Source: Reticulitermes lucifugus (Eukaryota; Arthropoda; Insecta; Blattodea; Rhinotermitidae). From it: 51,288 bases of DNA. The first letter of the stretch is position 1; each line of letters starts with the position of its first letter. The stretch is taken from assembly GCA_026260175.1 (NCBI GenBank), contig JAKCWW010001039.1, positions 31,636-82,923 of the forward strand, read 5' to 3'. The position numbers were made by a program, and so were the translations under genes. Positions 10,402-22,103 of this stretch are shown here, piece by piece. The notes below the pieces were generated by a model. It saw only the letters and a program-made list of their open reading frames with translations. It had not been told where the DNA came from and searched no databases.

Positions 10402-10610
10402 GGTCAATCCATGTGGGATTTGTGGTAGACAAAGTGGCACTGGGACAGGTTTTCCCCGAGTACTTAGGTTTTTCCCTGTCAATTTCATGCCACCGGTGCT
10501 CCATTAGAAGGGAAAACAAAAAAAATGATCATCTTCATCACAGAGTTGCACAATAAGCCTCAAGGCTGCAGTGCGTCCGTAGCATCTGCTGCGGGGTCTT
10601 TCACCACAAA
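10402..10610 (+). mobile_element. SINE family A, 5'-truncated copy
   Basis: Begins at gggtcaatccatgtggg, just after the position of the B-box, so the tRNA head is missing. It then follows the family to its 3' end (gtccgtagcatctgctgcgg, ccacaaaaaag). 5' truncation is typical of LINE-driven insertion. No clear flanking duplication was found. Confidence 0.85.
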
Positions 10611-11500
10611 AAAGAAGACGCTATCAAAAATATGTTTTAAGAGTCAAACAGAAATATCAACTCTGTTTACCCCAGAGAGGCAAAGGGTTATGTAGTGAGA
10701 AACGGAACTGTACATTCAGCATAATTTGTTGCTAAAGCCCTCCTTAGCCACAAAATACGGCATTCTCACATACACAGAATTAAGTCCCATGAATGTTTGG
10801 AATGTCAACTCTTGAGGCTCCACAGTTACTGCTACCTGCTATGTTGCCGTCCAGGCTCCTTTGGCCTATGTAAACAAAGCCAAAGCGCATATCACTATCG
10901 AAGTTTCTGACATGATTATCTTTACCAACATAAGTCGCAAAGGAATTAATAATGACTGCAGGTGAATTGGGAAAATATGCTGGAGTGTGTAATGTAAAGA
11001 ATCGAGGAAAATGTGGAGGGTTTTCTTATGTCATCTACTTCCGTGGCCTCAGAACGCCTAACTACTGGTCTTGTTGGAATATGCAGAGAGAACGGACGAC
11101 AGAATCGTAGCTGTGTTCTCGTTGGAGATTAATTCAACCATCAAAGAGGGAAGAACCTTCGGAAGGGACAGGTAGAACCGGCTCCTCGAACGGACATGTA
11201 GGAAGAAGTTTACCTTCTTACTTGTTAAGATTCAAAGTGATCGGCCCAAGTTTGCGAAAATTACAGGTTGCAGTCGATAATTAAAATCCTGCTCCGACTC
11301 GACTGATAGCTGTTACATCCTTAATAGAACGTATGTGTCAAAGTGTTGTGCAAAATGCGTATTAGAATCATGCAGAAGTGTAATACAGGAATAGGAATAA
11401 GGAAAAATTTATCGTCATTACTTGACTCCATTTTAGTACACGAGGAAGAATGCCGCAAAGGATCATGTCAGCTTCTAGTTTAAATGCAGAGTATCTGCCT

Positions 11501-12110
11501 AAATTATTTTTATATTTACTTTATTCCATAAAATATTTCAATTTTCACATATGTCTCTAGTAAACTCTAAAAATCATTCATTTTCTGTGCAAATCTTTTT
11601 TTACTACTTTATCTAAAACCACTACATAGAAAATAATCTGTAACTGGCTTTTGTTTGCATCTTATGATATAAAATTTATGTCTGAGTGGAGATTTTGATC
11701 CGTTATAAAATATTGTAACATACTAGAGACAGTTACAGGAATGAAAAGTCATAAATCTCAACAAGTACAAGACGTTCTTGTTTTCTGCTTTAAGAATCGT
11801 GAAAAGCGTTAGTGCTAAGCGTGGTGCCAAAATTATTTTTATATTCACTTCGTTAAGTAGCACACTTTAAGTCGCGCTGCCAATATAACTAGTGTTTATG
11901 TTCTTTGCTTTCGTTTTGTTAATTCATCAAATTCCATTTATGTAGAAGACAAAATGTACGTGCTTTCATTTGCATGTTATAAACATAATATATATGTTCG
12001 TGTACAATATTTATTCTTTATAAAATCATTATTACAGTTTTAAAAACTATAAGAGTAAAAGGCAGTAAAGTTAAATGTGTAGAAGACGTGGTGTTTCTGC
12101 TTTACCAATC
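11501..12110 (+). repeat. Diverged tandem duplication, two units of about 320 bp
   Basis: Corresponding anchors appear in the same order in both units: aaattatttttatatt (11501 and 11830), tcatttgcat/ttttgtttgcatc with a following tataaa motif, and ttctgctttaagaatcgtga (11783) against ttctgctttaccaatcgtga (12094). Similarity is partial, so the duplication is old. No element terminals were recognised. A third decayed unit may follow to about 12250. Confidence 0.55.
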
Positions 12111-13680
12111 GTGATGTATCTTGCTATCCGGAGTGCAATATATTGTAGACATGTGCAGTTTCCTGCAGTCGTATTTAACAGCACAATAACTTTCATTCAG
12201 GATACGTATGAAATAAAAGACAGTAACACAGAGCCGCCTACACCTTCCTTGTTTCATAAATAAAGTTTCTTCACATACATACATAATACAACTTCGGAGT
12301 TAATATAAAATAAACTTCTATCTTTTCAAGGACTATTTTGTAATTCCACTGGATATCAGAAAAGTGAAACGTGTACTAAGGTCACTCGATAAATTCTATT
12401 CAATTTGATCATACATTCACGAAGATTGGCTACAGCTGTACTTTACTTCAGGCAGTCCCAATACGAAAGTTCTTATTTACATAGCGACCATATTGTCTTA
12501 AGCAAACCTCCAAATTGATAAGTAGGCACTTGTGATTAGTAAACGTGCAATTTGTTTACAAGTGTGTAGGTGATGGAAGTTCTTCCTACGAACCAAATAC
12601 GTGTATATATTTCTATCCTTCAGATATTCAAAGGTATATAGAGTCACATAATAAAATGATTCTGCGCGCACGTGTTCTAAAAATATATATATAGTAACGA
12701 ACTATTGACGGAAATCACAATGTTGAAAATTTGATTCTTTTAAATAGTTAAAGCGTAATATTAGAATATAAACATTTCCATATTTATAAGTATTTTAGAA
12801 TTTTTAGATGTTTCTGTAAGCCGTAATAATGATACTCTTATAATTTATTAATGGTGCTCTTAGGAGAGTAAAGTTCTGAGAAGTTGTCCGTTAGTAATAA
12901 CGGAATAAACAAATATTGAAGGAGCAGCTGTTTAAAGTATAATTCTTCAAGAGCTCTTCTGTAGGTATGAAATATTGTGAATTGCCATAAACTTATTAAT
13001 AACAGATCAACTTTACACCTTTACGATTACCAACTTACACCATTATAACTTTACATTTGTAAATTACAAAAAATTTGATTTGTTTGGGAGTAACACTCAA
13101 AGGAATTAACCAACAAATAGGCATCTCTGCGAGATTTAAATTTCCCTCAGCGCTGATGTCCTAGATCCTGCGTCCTAGAACCGAGCAACGACTTTAATAT
13201 TAAGGCGCTTAGGGCCTCGGAAAAGTCGTGATGATTTAAATTACGTGCTAAACAGCATAAGTTTCCAGACAACAAGAATCCTCAAACACTAAGCTGATGA
13301 GAGAACGTCTACATTATTGAATTTTAATTAATATGTAAAACGGAAAGTAAGTGTTGTATTAAAGAATTAAGCAAGTAATTTATTCTGTCCATAGAATGTT
13401 TATCTAGAAGTTTGGATATGCCTTATCCACTTGATAGATCCCTAGAACGAATCCTGGGTTCACAAACTTAGGCCAAGATATTGACCTTCTTTATTTGTGC
13501 CAGATGTTATATATTCCATTAGTTTTTTTTGTTCATAACTATTATTCAGTGTAGCATCACGTTTATGCCAATAAAACCCTGCAATCAAATCTGGAGAAGT
13601 CAAATTGTAGAAATAGCAGACAATGCAGATAAGGTGAAAGTATTTCGTGAAACGAAAATCTACTCTATATTTTGAGTACC

Positions 13681-13763
13681 ATTGAAGATCGCACCCTGTG
13701 GAGAACTCGCTTTGGAAGAGGCTACGGACCTGTCGTAAGACAGACTACAGAATGAATGAAATG
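13681..13763 (+). mobile_element. 3' end of a LINE (C-terminal ORF tail)
   Basis: Encodes IEDRTLWRTRFGRGYGPV then VRQTTE and a stop, the same C-terminal peptide as the LINE fragments at 36290 and 39314. It is followed by gaatgaatgaaatga, the start of the (GAAT)n 3' tail. Only the last about 85 bp of the element is present. Confidence 0.8.
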
Positions 13764-13895
13764 AAGGTAAATTTCACCCTATAACTAGCCATGATTGCCC
13801 AGAGGGGGAGTAGAGGATAGTTGTACTCTTTCTTTAACGTTGGCACTAGATGGGGTGGGTGCTCAGCGCCACGCCCCGGTCGCTTTACCCCCTGG
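13764..13895 (-). mobile_element. SINE family B, 5'-truncated copy
   Basis: On the + strand its tail comes first (aaggtaaatttcaccct), then gcccagagggggagtagagg, tactctttctttaacg and the core acgccccggtcgctttaccc. It ends there without the tRNA head. The tail abuts the (GAAT)n tail of the LINE piece. Confidence 0.85.
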
Positions 13896-15828
13896 ATTAT
13901 TAACAGTAGCTCAATAAATTGTACTTTCGTAGTGTATTTCTCTCCGTTCCAACCTGCAGAACATTGCATTTAAAAAAAGGCATAAATCTTACGAGCTGTT
14001 GCTTCTTGTGGGGCAGTCACATGTATCCGTATTTATTGGTGAGAAACAAGTTACTGTCGTGGTGTAGACAATACAGTTATTTCGTGTTGTGTTTAATTAA
14101 CGTATTTAGAAAATGTTTAAAATATATTCATCTCCATACATTAAAATTCGTGCAAGGAATTTCCAGTAAATTAAAGTAAATTTTTATTTTTAATTTCGTT
14201 TTAAAGTAAGGGATTCTTACTTTGTCTATGTTATATCATATGGTTACCCACGCACCTAATCAACTTTATCAGATTATGGCTTCAATAGAAAATGGAATCA
14301 CAGTGTGCTGTGCATTTATGATGATTTCCTTGACATATGTGACCAAATTCTGTATAATACATAAGTGGATGATTTTAAAATTCGTAGAATTAAGGAACTG
14401 TGGGCCCTTCTTTGATACATTTATACAAAACCTCATTGTTCATTTATTTCCCATTAGGTCCCTTAGCTCACCTCTTTATTTTCTTCTCCTTTACCAGCAT
14501 CCTATTCACTTGAATTAATTAAGGTTTCCAGAAGACCTCTAGGGTCACACAATATGACGCTTGTCCAAAATGGCAGGCTCCTAGCCTACACATTACTACC
14601 AGAGAAGTTTTGTGAAAGCGTCTTGCTTACATAACGAATATGATTAATGTGCTCAATGAATTTATGAAATTCATATTCCTCAAAGTTAAACCATACATTC
14701 TACCCTGAACAGTTATGCTTTCTCTATCACCAACATGAAAAGTTATCGTCACCTAACGACTATTTGTGACTGTAGACATATCGCAACGTTTACTCCGTTA
14801 ACATATATGCCGCCAGTTTTTACGTTCAAAAGTCTTCATATTGTCCACACTGTGTATTTATAAGTTAGATATGATTTTTACAAAAAGAACAGCCATTATT
14901 TCCCCCAGCAGCATTAACCACCTGCCCTGTGTAATGGAAGTAGCATATGCTCTCTGTGAGGTATAAACTTATTAGTTACATGTAATTTGAATCAATTTTA
15001 GTCTTCGAATGGTTAAAACTAAACTTATAACCACTCAATAAACTGCGTAAAGCAGACTGTTTCTAGGAATACGGCTTGTTAAGAAATCCTGTTACTCTTA
15101 CGGAACCCGAATATTCCTCAGCATATTAATGTAATACGTACATTTTTCCTTACCCTGAGCTTCATTAGTGTAGTCCACGCGCTCGCGCCGTATTTTCAAA
15201 TGAATTTTAATGTTATTCTTCTACTAATGTTTGGGTTTGTCAGGTAGTCATTTCCCTTTCTTTTTTGGCAGTGCCATTTCCTGCAGTCAACTGTTTCTGA
15301 TATTAGCTACCATAAAATACTTCTCGGATCGTCGTCTGTAAAAACTGCTTGGAAGCAAATTGTTATTAACAGGGAAAAAGTTTCAAGACGCCCGCCCTCC
15401 TCACAGTATTCTTCAGATAAAGATTATAATGAGCAGACTGCTTCATGAATACTCAGGACACAAATCCCCTCTTTTAGCCACTTTGACAGAGGCAACGTAG
15501 CTCGCCAGAACGACACAGTTTCTCAAATCAAGCACCGCAGAACACGAACACTATCACGTGATCAACTTCTGAGTGTAGTTGTATTTTTTGGATTGAAGAC
15601 CAAGCACGTGACGCCAACAGAATTCGCGGCCACGCCTTCATAATAAGTCGACCTCTATCTAAATTTAAAAATATTGGGCCCCAAACATTTTACCTAATTT
15701 GGTTAATCAGGGTTGTCAACTTTGTATATGTCAATTTAAACGTCAGCATATCCTTTTCTAAACTCACAAAACGAAAAAAGGGATTTATATACAAATTGTT
15801 ATAGTTAATTACAGTAATTGATCTTATG

Positions 15829-16119
15829 CTTTCATTTTTCTTTCCATGGCGCAACAGCCCCTAGTGGGCCAGGGCCTCCTCACTTTCGAGGCTTCACGAT
15901 CACACTCATTTAGACACACCACATTCGGAAGGACACCTCTGGACGAGTGATCAACCCGACGCAGAGACCTGTACCTGACAATACACAACTCACAACAAAC
16001 AGACAGACAGACAGACATCCATGCCCCTGGTGTAATTCGAACCCGGAGTCCCAGCATGCGAGCGGCCGCAGGTCCATTTCTTAGACCGCACGGCCACTGG
16101 GATGGGTTACTTTCATTTT
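15829..16119 (-). mobile_element. SINE family C, near-complete copy with target-site duplication
   Basis: About 270 bp at 15839-16109. The - strand head is ggccgtgcggtctaag (A-box region of a class II tRNA) with B-box gggttcgaatt. The + strand carries ccatggcgcaacagccccta, ctggacgagtgatcaacccg and a (GACA) run (gacagacagacagaca) near 16000. The direct repeat ctttcatttt (15829-15838 and 16110-16119) is the 10-bp target duplication. Confidence 0.88.
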
Positions 16120-16860
16120 AGGCACCGTAAAACGATTGTTGATTTTATAGTGTAATTTTACAGCAAAGATTATCTCTTCAATAGCTAGATGCTGGAATAG
16201 ATACACAGTACAAACATTCACGTTTTTGAACAGTGGTCCACAAATAAACCAGAATATTTTTTTGACTATCACCCAATATCTATCTTGGGTAAATGTCGTA
16301 ACAGAAGAACTGCAATAAAGGATTATAATATCTACTTAATTTAAATGGTTACACGTTTAAAAAATAACTGGCAGAAATATTAATTAGTACCAGTGCTCTA
16401 TACGATGTGGTTATAATGAAGTCAGCTATTGCCACAAGTCTCTGCAGAATCAAAAGCCACCCGCAACTCATACAGGCAACTGTCAAAAATACGTTCAAAA
16501 TTTCAGGCATTTTTACAAGTAAAATGAATTACTCCTATTCATATAAATGCTTATGTACACTTATGAACCACCAACATTACAACTTCCTCATTACATGCTG
16601 TAGTGACTCGTGACTTATTGCTGTCGGATAGAACAGCATAAAATTTTCGATTCGTCTTTCTACGCCATTGCACAGCATTCCATAGTCGCAGGATAGTAAT
16701 GCCACAAATATTTGTATAGCCAATATTTTGATATTTTTGAACAACCAAATCCTCAGTTTCATAAAGTGACTACAGAGTTTTATGAAAATACTTTAATTGA
16801 CAGGAAATACACGCATACATAGTGGCGATGCTATAAGCCCACTGTGCAACATTAAAGAAG

Positions 16861-17002
16861 ACAGCTAAAACATTCCCTTGATTTCAGGCTTCCCCCGCGA
16901 TGTTGATGTAATCTGTGGTCTTCTGGGTAATTACAAAGGTAAATAATTACCACACGACGCCGTGTAATTACCCAGAAGACCACAGATTACAGCTAAAACA
17001 TT
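16861..17002. repeat. Perfect 27-bp inverted repeat between 14-bp direct repeats (fold-back family copy)
   Basis: Arms 16908-16934 and 16964-16990 are exact reverse complements over 27 bases (start gtaatctgtggtcttctggg), separated by 29 bp. The direct repeat acagctaaaacatt occurs at 16861-16874 and 16989-17002, bracketing the hairpin like a target-site duplication. The right arm plus loop reads as the - strand of the fold-back family (cgtcgtgtggtaattattta). The left part shares gatttcaggcttcc with 3268. Confidence 0.8.
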
Positions 17003-17015
17003 GTTCTCAGCGCCT

Positions 17016-17120
17016 CTGAGGTTCTCACGACGGTGTTGTTGAAGATTCAAGTCTTCTGAGTTATCACAACCTGCCGACTGGTAAATAGTTTGCCACGTTT
17101 CAAAGAGGCACCGTTCTTTC
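17016..17120 (+). repeat. Fold-back repeat family, single-orientation copy
   Basis: Contains ctgaggttctcacgacggtg, gattcaagtcttctg, actggtaaatagttt and gccacgtttcaaagaggc in the family order seen at 26891 and 28935. Confidence 0.7.
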
Positions 17121-19177
17121 ATCTGTTACTAAGATATATTGCGACCCTACGAAAAGTCCAGAAACTATTTAGCAATTTACACTAATAACATTTCATAAGA
17201 CATACTTCTTCAAATTTGGTCATATCATACACGACACTTCGAGGCGTAAAACAAAATTTCGACTAAGTACTGTTTTAACAAGCCAGGTAATGTACGTATA
17301 ACGTAACACTAAGGCTCGTTCGAGTAACCATTGTTGCTATCGAAAAGCAATAAGTATTGCATATGTTGAACGTATGTCGGTAGCCTTATTTGTCCAGCAT
17401 GCAATGCGCATGCGCTGTATTATATTGTCGTCAGTGGCCTGTCAGGCTGTACCATATTTTTCCACATTATCTCATAAATGGCACGACTTTCGGAAAAAGT
17501 TATTGAACATAAAATGTGTGTTTTGATTTTCTTTAAAGTATTTGTCTGAAATATTTCTCATTCTAAGAAGAATTGAGCGAGATGTTTCTCATACGTGTTC
17601 ATAGATCTTCATGTAAACTGCCTGTTATTCTTGTCAGATTTGAAAGAAAATTGAATTTTCTCCATAAATTTTCGAAAAATTCTCAAGAACCAAATGTCAT
17701 GAAAATCCGTCCAGTGGTAGCCGAGTTGTTCCATGCGGACGGACGGACAGACAGACATGACAAAGCTAATAGTCGCTTATCGCAAGTTTCCGAACGCGCC
17801 TAAAACTCCTGTATTCCTTAGCAGGCTTGTTGTATTAACGCATAGGTCCACCGATTGCGAACGTGGAACGCATAAGTAAAGTTAGTCTATCCTTCTGTAT
17901 TTAAAAGCAAGCGTAAGTCGTACGTTTCCCGGAATTGTTTTTTTAAGCTATCATTATATTGACAGTAAAGTGAAAGGCGCCTAACTTGTTCAGAGTGACA
18001 TAGAGTGTATTTACCTCCGCAGCGTATTCTTTTACGTCTCACTGTCGGTAACGCGACGACTGAACTAGTAATCACGGCACGGTTTATGGTCGTTTAGGTG
18101 TGCTTAACCTTGCTAGTATTTCCGCAACACCTTCAAGGTGACCAAACTTTGGGTCGTTTAAGGTGAACGAAATAAATGTGCCGTGGATTTGCCAAGTGGT
18201 GTAAATAATTACTGCAGACTTTCAAATGAGAAGCATGATTTGTTGTATGGTTTATTGTTAACAGTTGTAGTTTAGAGGAATGAACATCTAACTATCTCGC
18301 CCTTGGTTCCTTGAAAGTTTGGAAAATTTTTGTATACCATAAAAATATTTTTCATGTCTCAGTCTGGTCTGTTCATTTGAAAGATTAAAATTTGACCGAT
18401 AGTGTCAGGTTTTTCTGTGTCTCTTACGTCCTAAGAGCAAGAAACTGATAAATCATCTTTTAAATCTGTATTAACTTTAAGCCACTAGAAATTACTCCAT
18501 AATTTTACTTTTATTTTCTGTCATTAATAACAATTTGGCGTCCGTGGGAAATTATGTAGTCAGTGCAGTATCCTGAACTATCGTATGATAAAAAGAACTT
18601 CGAAAGGTTTTCTTGATTTTAAGAAAATTTTATTTAGAAAACAAGTTAACAACGTGGCAGTCCCGCTGAAAATACCTTTATTTTGCAGTAATAAATAATC
18701 ACCGTTACGGCTAGGTATTTGGAATTTTAAAATCGTCCAATCTGAGTGCATCAGCGTTATTTAAAAACAATATTTCATAAAATTCTTATGTATATATGTT
18801 TATGGTGTATCTCAAAAAATTACACAGACCGAGCCCAAGTTTTCTGTTACCAGAAAATTGAAATCAGCCCGTACGTTTTCCTTTCATATTCTATAAATAC
18901 CTCAAAAAGTGGAATTTTTCACGGAACGACCGCTTACTGTTCCAGTAGCTACCACTTAAGAACTTCGCGTAGCCACCATGTTAAGCCTTGTATGGTAAGG
19001 AGTTAAATATTTCAGAGTTGAAAGTGACCTCCAGGGTGAAATTTTCATAGCTAGGTCCACGACATCCACATAGTGCATTATAAGATCAAGACCAATAACC
19101 TTAGTTATATCCTTCGAAAAAAACAAGCAAAGAAAATTTTTAAAATAAACAAGATCATCAAAATCGAACTTAATACC

Positions 19178-19437
19178 TTTTTTTCCATGGCGCAACAGCA
19201 CCTAGTGGGCTCAGGCCTTCTCATTATCGAGGCTTCAAAATCACACTCAGACACACCACACTCGGCAGGACTCCTCTGGACGAGTGACCAGCCTGACGCA
19301 GAGACCTCTACCTGACAACACACAACACTCAACAGAGACAAACATCCATGCTCCCAGCGATATTCGAACCCGCAATCCCAGCAAGCGAACGGCCGCAGGC
19401 TCACGCCTTAAACCGCTCGGCCGCTGGGATCGGCTTG
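19178..19437 (-). mobile_element. SINE family C, near-complete copy
   Basis: A T-run followed by ccatggcgcaacagcaccta, acaccacactcggcaggact, tggacgagtgaccagcctga and the reverse of a tRNA-like head (tattcgaacccgcaatccca, then aaaccgctcggccgctggg). About 255 bp. No convincing target duplication was seen. Confidence 0.87.
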
Positions 19438-19716
19438 CTGACATGTAATTTAAGGAATAACGAAGAAACTAATGTCTTAGAATCGACTAACTTTGCGTAA
19501 GTAGTAATGGTATTGTTTTGGTGTAAAGAACAACCACCTTTCTTTTAACTAGTTAAATGTAGCGGAGTATTTCATAAAAGTATATACACGTTTCGTAATT
19601 TAGAGATCCTGAAGGGTCATTCCTGTGCTCGCTATGCTCATGAACTGTGATTACTCTTATAAGTTTATTTACCATAATTCATTGCTCAGACATTATGTAA
19701 TTTATTGCGCATTCAG

Positions 19717-19738
19717 ATATTATTATTATTATTATTTG
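19717..19738 (+). repeat. (ATT)n microsatellite
   Basis: About six ATT units in an AT-rich context. Confidence 0.8.
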
Positions 19739-19751
19739 ATGTTATTTTAGT

Positions 19752-20177
19752 TGTATATCCTGAGGTAAAGGTAAAAAAAAGGTAAATTTCTCCCTAGAAC
19801 AGGCCATGAAGGCCCAGAGGGGGAGTGGAGGTATAGCTCTACTCTTTCTNNNNNNNNNNNNNNNNNNNNNNNNNNNNNNNNNNNNNNNNNNNNNNNNNNN
19901 NNNNNNNNNNNNNNNNNNNNNNNNNNNNNNNNNNNNNNNNNNNNNNNNNNNNNNNNNNNNNNNNNNNNNNNNNNNNNNNNNNNNNNNNNNNNNNNNNNNN
20001 NNNNNNNNNNNNNNNNNNNNNNNNNNNNNNNNNNNNNNNNNNNNNNNNNNNNNNNNNNNNNNNNNNNNNNNNNNNNNNNNNNNNNNNNNNNNNNNNNGAT
20101 TCGATCCCCGGACCGTCCAGCACGTAGCGAGTCGCTATACCGACTACGCTATCCCGGCCCGCTGTATGTCCTGAGGT
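19752..20177 (-). mobile_element. SINE family B, copy interrupted by an assembly gap, with target-site duplication
   Basis: The element (19767-20162) is on the - strand. The + strand shows the tail (aaaggtaaaaaaaaggtaaa), gcccagagggggagtggagg and tagctctactctttct, then 248 unknown bases (19850-20097), then the reverse of the tRNA head (gattcgatccccggaccgtc to ctatcccggccc). Flanks tgtatatcctgaggt (19752-19766) and tgtatgtcctgaggt (20163-20177) match at 14 of 15 bases. By comparison with the neighbouring copy, about 148 bases of SINE should lie in the gap. Confidence 0.9.
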
Positions 20178-20230
20178 GTCCTAAAAATTACTTAAGTACC
20201 CTTTGTTTATTTAGATTTTGTTTTATGCAG

Positions 20231-20552
20231 CTATGTACTGTTTTTTGGGCCGGGATAGCGCAGTCGGCATATCGACTCTCTATGTGCTGGACGGTCCGGG
20301 GATCGAATCCCGGTGGGGGCGAGATTTTCCGCACCCGTCCAGACCGGCCCTGGGGCCCACCCAGCCTCCTGTAAAATGGCTACCGGGTCTCTTTCCCGGG
20401 GGTAAAGCGGCCGGGGCGTGGAGTTGACCACCCACCCCCATCTAGTGCCAGAGTTAAAGAAAGAGTAGAGCTATACCTCTACTCCCCCCTGGGCCTTCAT
20501 GGCCTGTTCTAGGGAGAACTTTACCTTTACCTTTACCTATGTCCTGTTTATT
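20231..20552 (+). mobile_element. SINE family B, complete copy with target-site duplication
   Basis: About 290 bp at 20247-20536. The head is gggccgggatagcgcagtcg (A-box) and ggggatcgaatcccgg (B-box). The body has gtccagaccggccctggggc, cccgggggtaaagcggccgg, cacccccatctagtgcc and agagtagagctatacctcta. It ends in a (TTTACC)n tail. Flanks ctatgtactgtttttt (20231-20246) and ctatgtcctgtttatt (20537-20552) match at 14 of 16. It is the best reference copy of the family in the window. Confidence 0.93.
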
Positions 20553-21984
20553 GTCCTTTGTTATTTGTTTTTCTCTGTTGTGCTCTTCCTGCTGTGAGCC
20601 ACTTGGCTGTTGACTCAGCACGCTAACAAGCAAAAGTTGAATAGAATTTAACTGAATTATTGTTATGTCGATTTGTACGTTATTTTCATTATCACGTTTT
20701 GTTTTCTTCTTTAAAATCCATGAAATTCTTGGATTTAATTCGAAGTACGCGTCTTCGCTTTCCACGGCACACTTCAAAGGTTACATGTTTGAGGTTAAAG
20801 CTTGAATATGCTAACGTTGCACGCGACTCCCAAAACAGTACTGGACCTAACGTCAGGCCTATGCAGAAGAAAGCTTGCATCGTTTTGCCACAACATAATT
20901 TTTTATTTTATCCGGTATCATTATGCTGATCTATTAGAATACTTAAACCGTCAGACTACCTACCAGGTGGCACCACTCGGACGCTTTGCTTTTATAAGTG
21001 CTCCTAATGGCCCTCATCATTTTCCCTCAATTCTCGAAGCAGTTAGCATGCGTGTTGCTGCACGGAACACATGAAATGCTTCTGTGTCCACAGTTTCGAC
21101 CAGTAATTGTGCCACTGACAGACGTGGTTGTGCTGTTAATGCAGTTTGTCAGTTAGTCGATATTTCTTAGCAAATTAGGTTTTATCTTAATGAGATTATT
21201 GACCCGGTTGTTGAACTTTACTCGATCATTATTTGTTTTCTTCTGAGTTTGCTTCTCCTTCTGTATCCTACTGTCTTTGCTAAGAAGGAAAATGCACATG
21301 AATGGTATCACCATGTCTTCCTTGTGTGTCTTGAGTTCCCAACTTCAGATTTGAGCTTCTTGGCCGATTTTATCAAACTTGTTATGAACGTTATGGAAAC
21401 TCTTAATAATTAATATTAATAAACTAATAAATTACACCTTTTTTCCTGTTTTTGTCCATTTAAATGTGCTGAAATAATATTCTTGTAGGTTTCTTTTATA
21501 AAACATTTTAATAGATCCCTAATTAAAAATGGTAGTGAGGTATTATTAAGTACTTCTTTCTGTTCATCTGAACATATTAAATAAAACTTCGAAAAATCTC
21601 ACGATTCCGGGTAACCTGAGAGAAATGTTAACCGCTTACATTTTAAATACAAATTCATAGCATGATAAATGCATGGTCCTATTGTGTGAAGCACATAGGC
21701 CAGTACTGTCACAATATGTGTAACAGTGTGCGGTATTTTACCAAGGAACTGTATCGTTATACTCAGTGTGTACAAGAGGAAAGAAAGTGGAAAAGTATAG
21801 AAATGTATCGAGCCATATTCCGTTTTTGCTGTACAAATGGGTGATAATCAGATAAATGAAAGAGAAGTGGCAGAATATACGGTTCCGGGGTCAGAATTAC
21901 GTACTTTATCTATAACAGACGCTTTACTAAGCAGCTTACTTGCACCTTAATATCATGGCTAAGGCCTGGGAAACCTTCTATATT

Positions 21985-22103
21985 GATGTGTGTATGTACG
22001 TGACAATGAATGTATGCACATATGTAAGTGCATATGTATAGACATAGGTACGTACGTATGTATGTAATTATATAAGTGTATGTGTTTATGTATGTATGTT
22101 AGA
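21985..22103 (+). repeat. Degenerate (GTAT)/(GTAC) microsatellite
   Basis: Interspersed gtgtatgtacgtg, ggtacgtacgtatgtatgta and gtttatgtatgtatg runs over about 120 bp. The open frame rich in His and Tyr on the opposite strand is a product of this repeat. Confidence 0.75.

Noticed and set aside
17570-17803. Frame containing a GACGGACGGACAGACAGAC run
   Set aside because: Looks like the edge of an ancient interspersed repeat with a GACA-rich stretch; boundaries and family could not be established.
20247-20320. Functional tRNA gene
   Set aside because: A- and B-box sequence continues into a SINE body with tail and target duplications. The same applies to the heads at 2459, 7845, 16109, 19437, 38323 and 47386.
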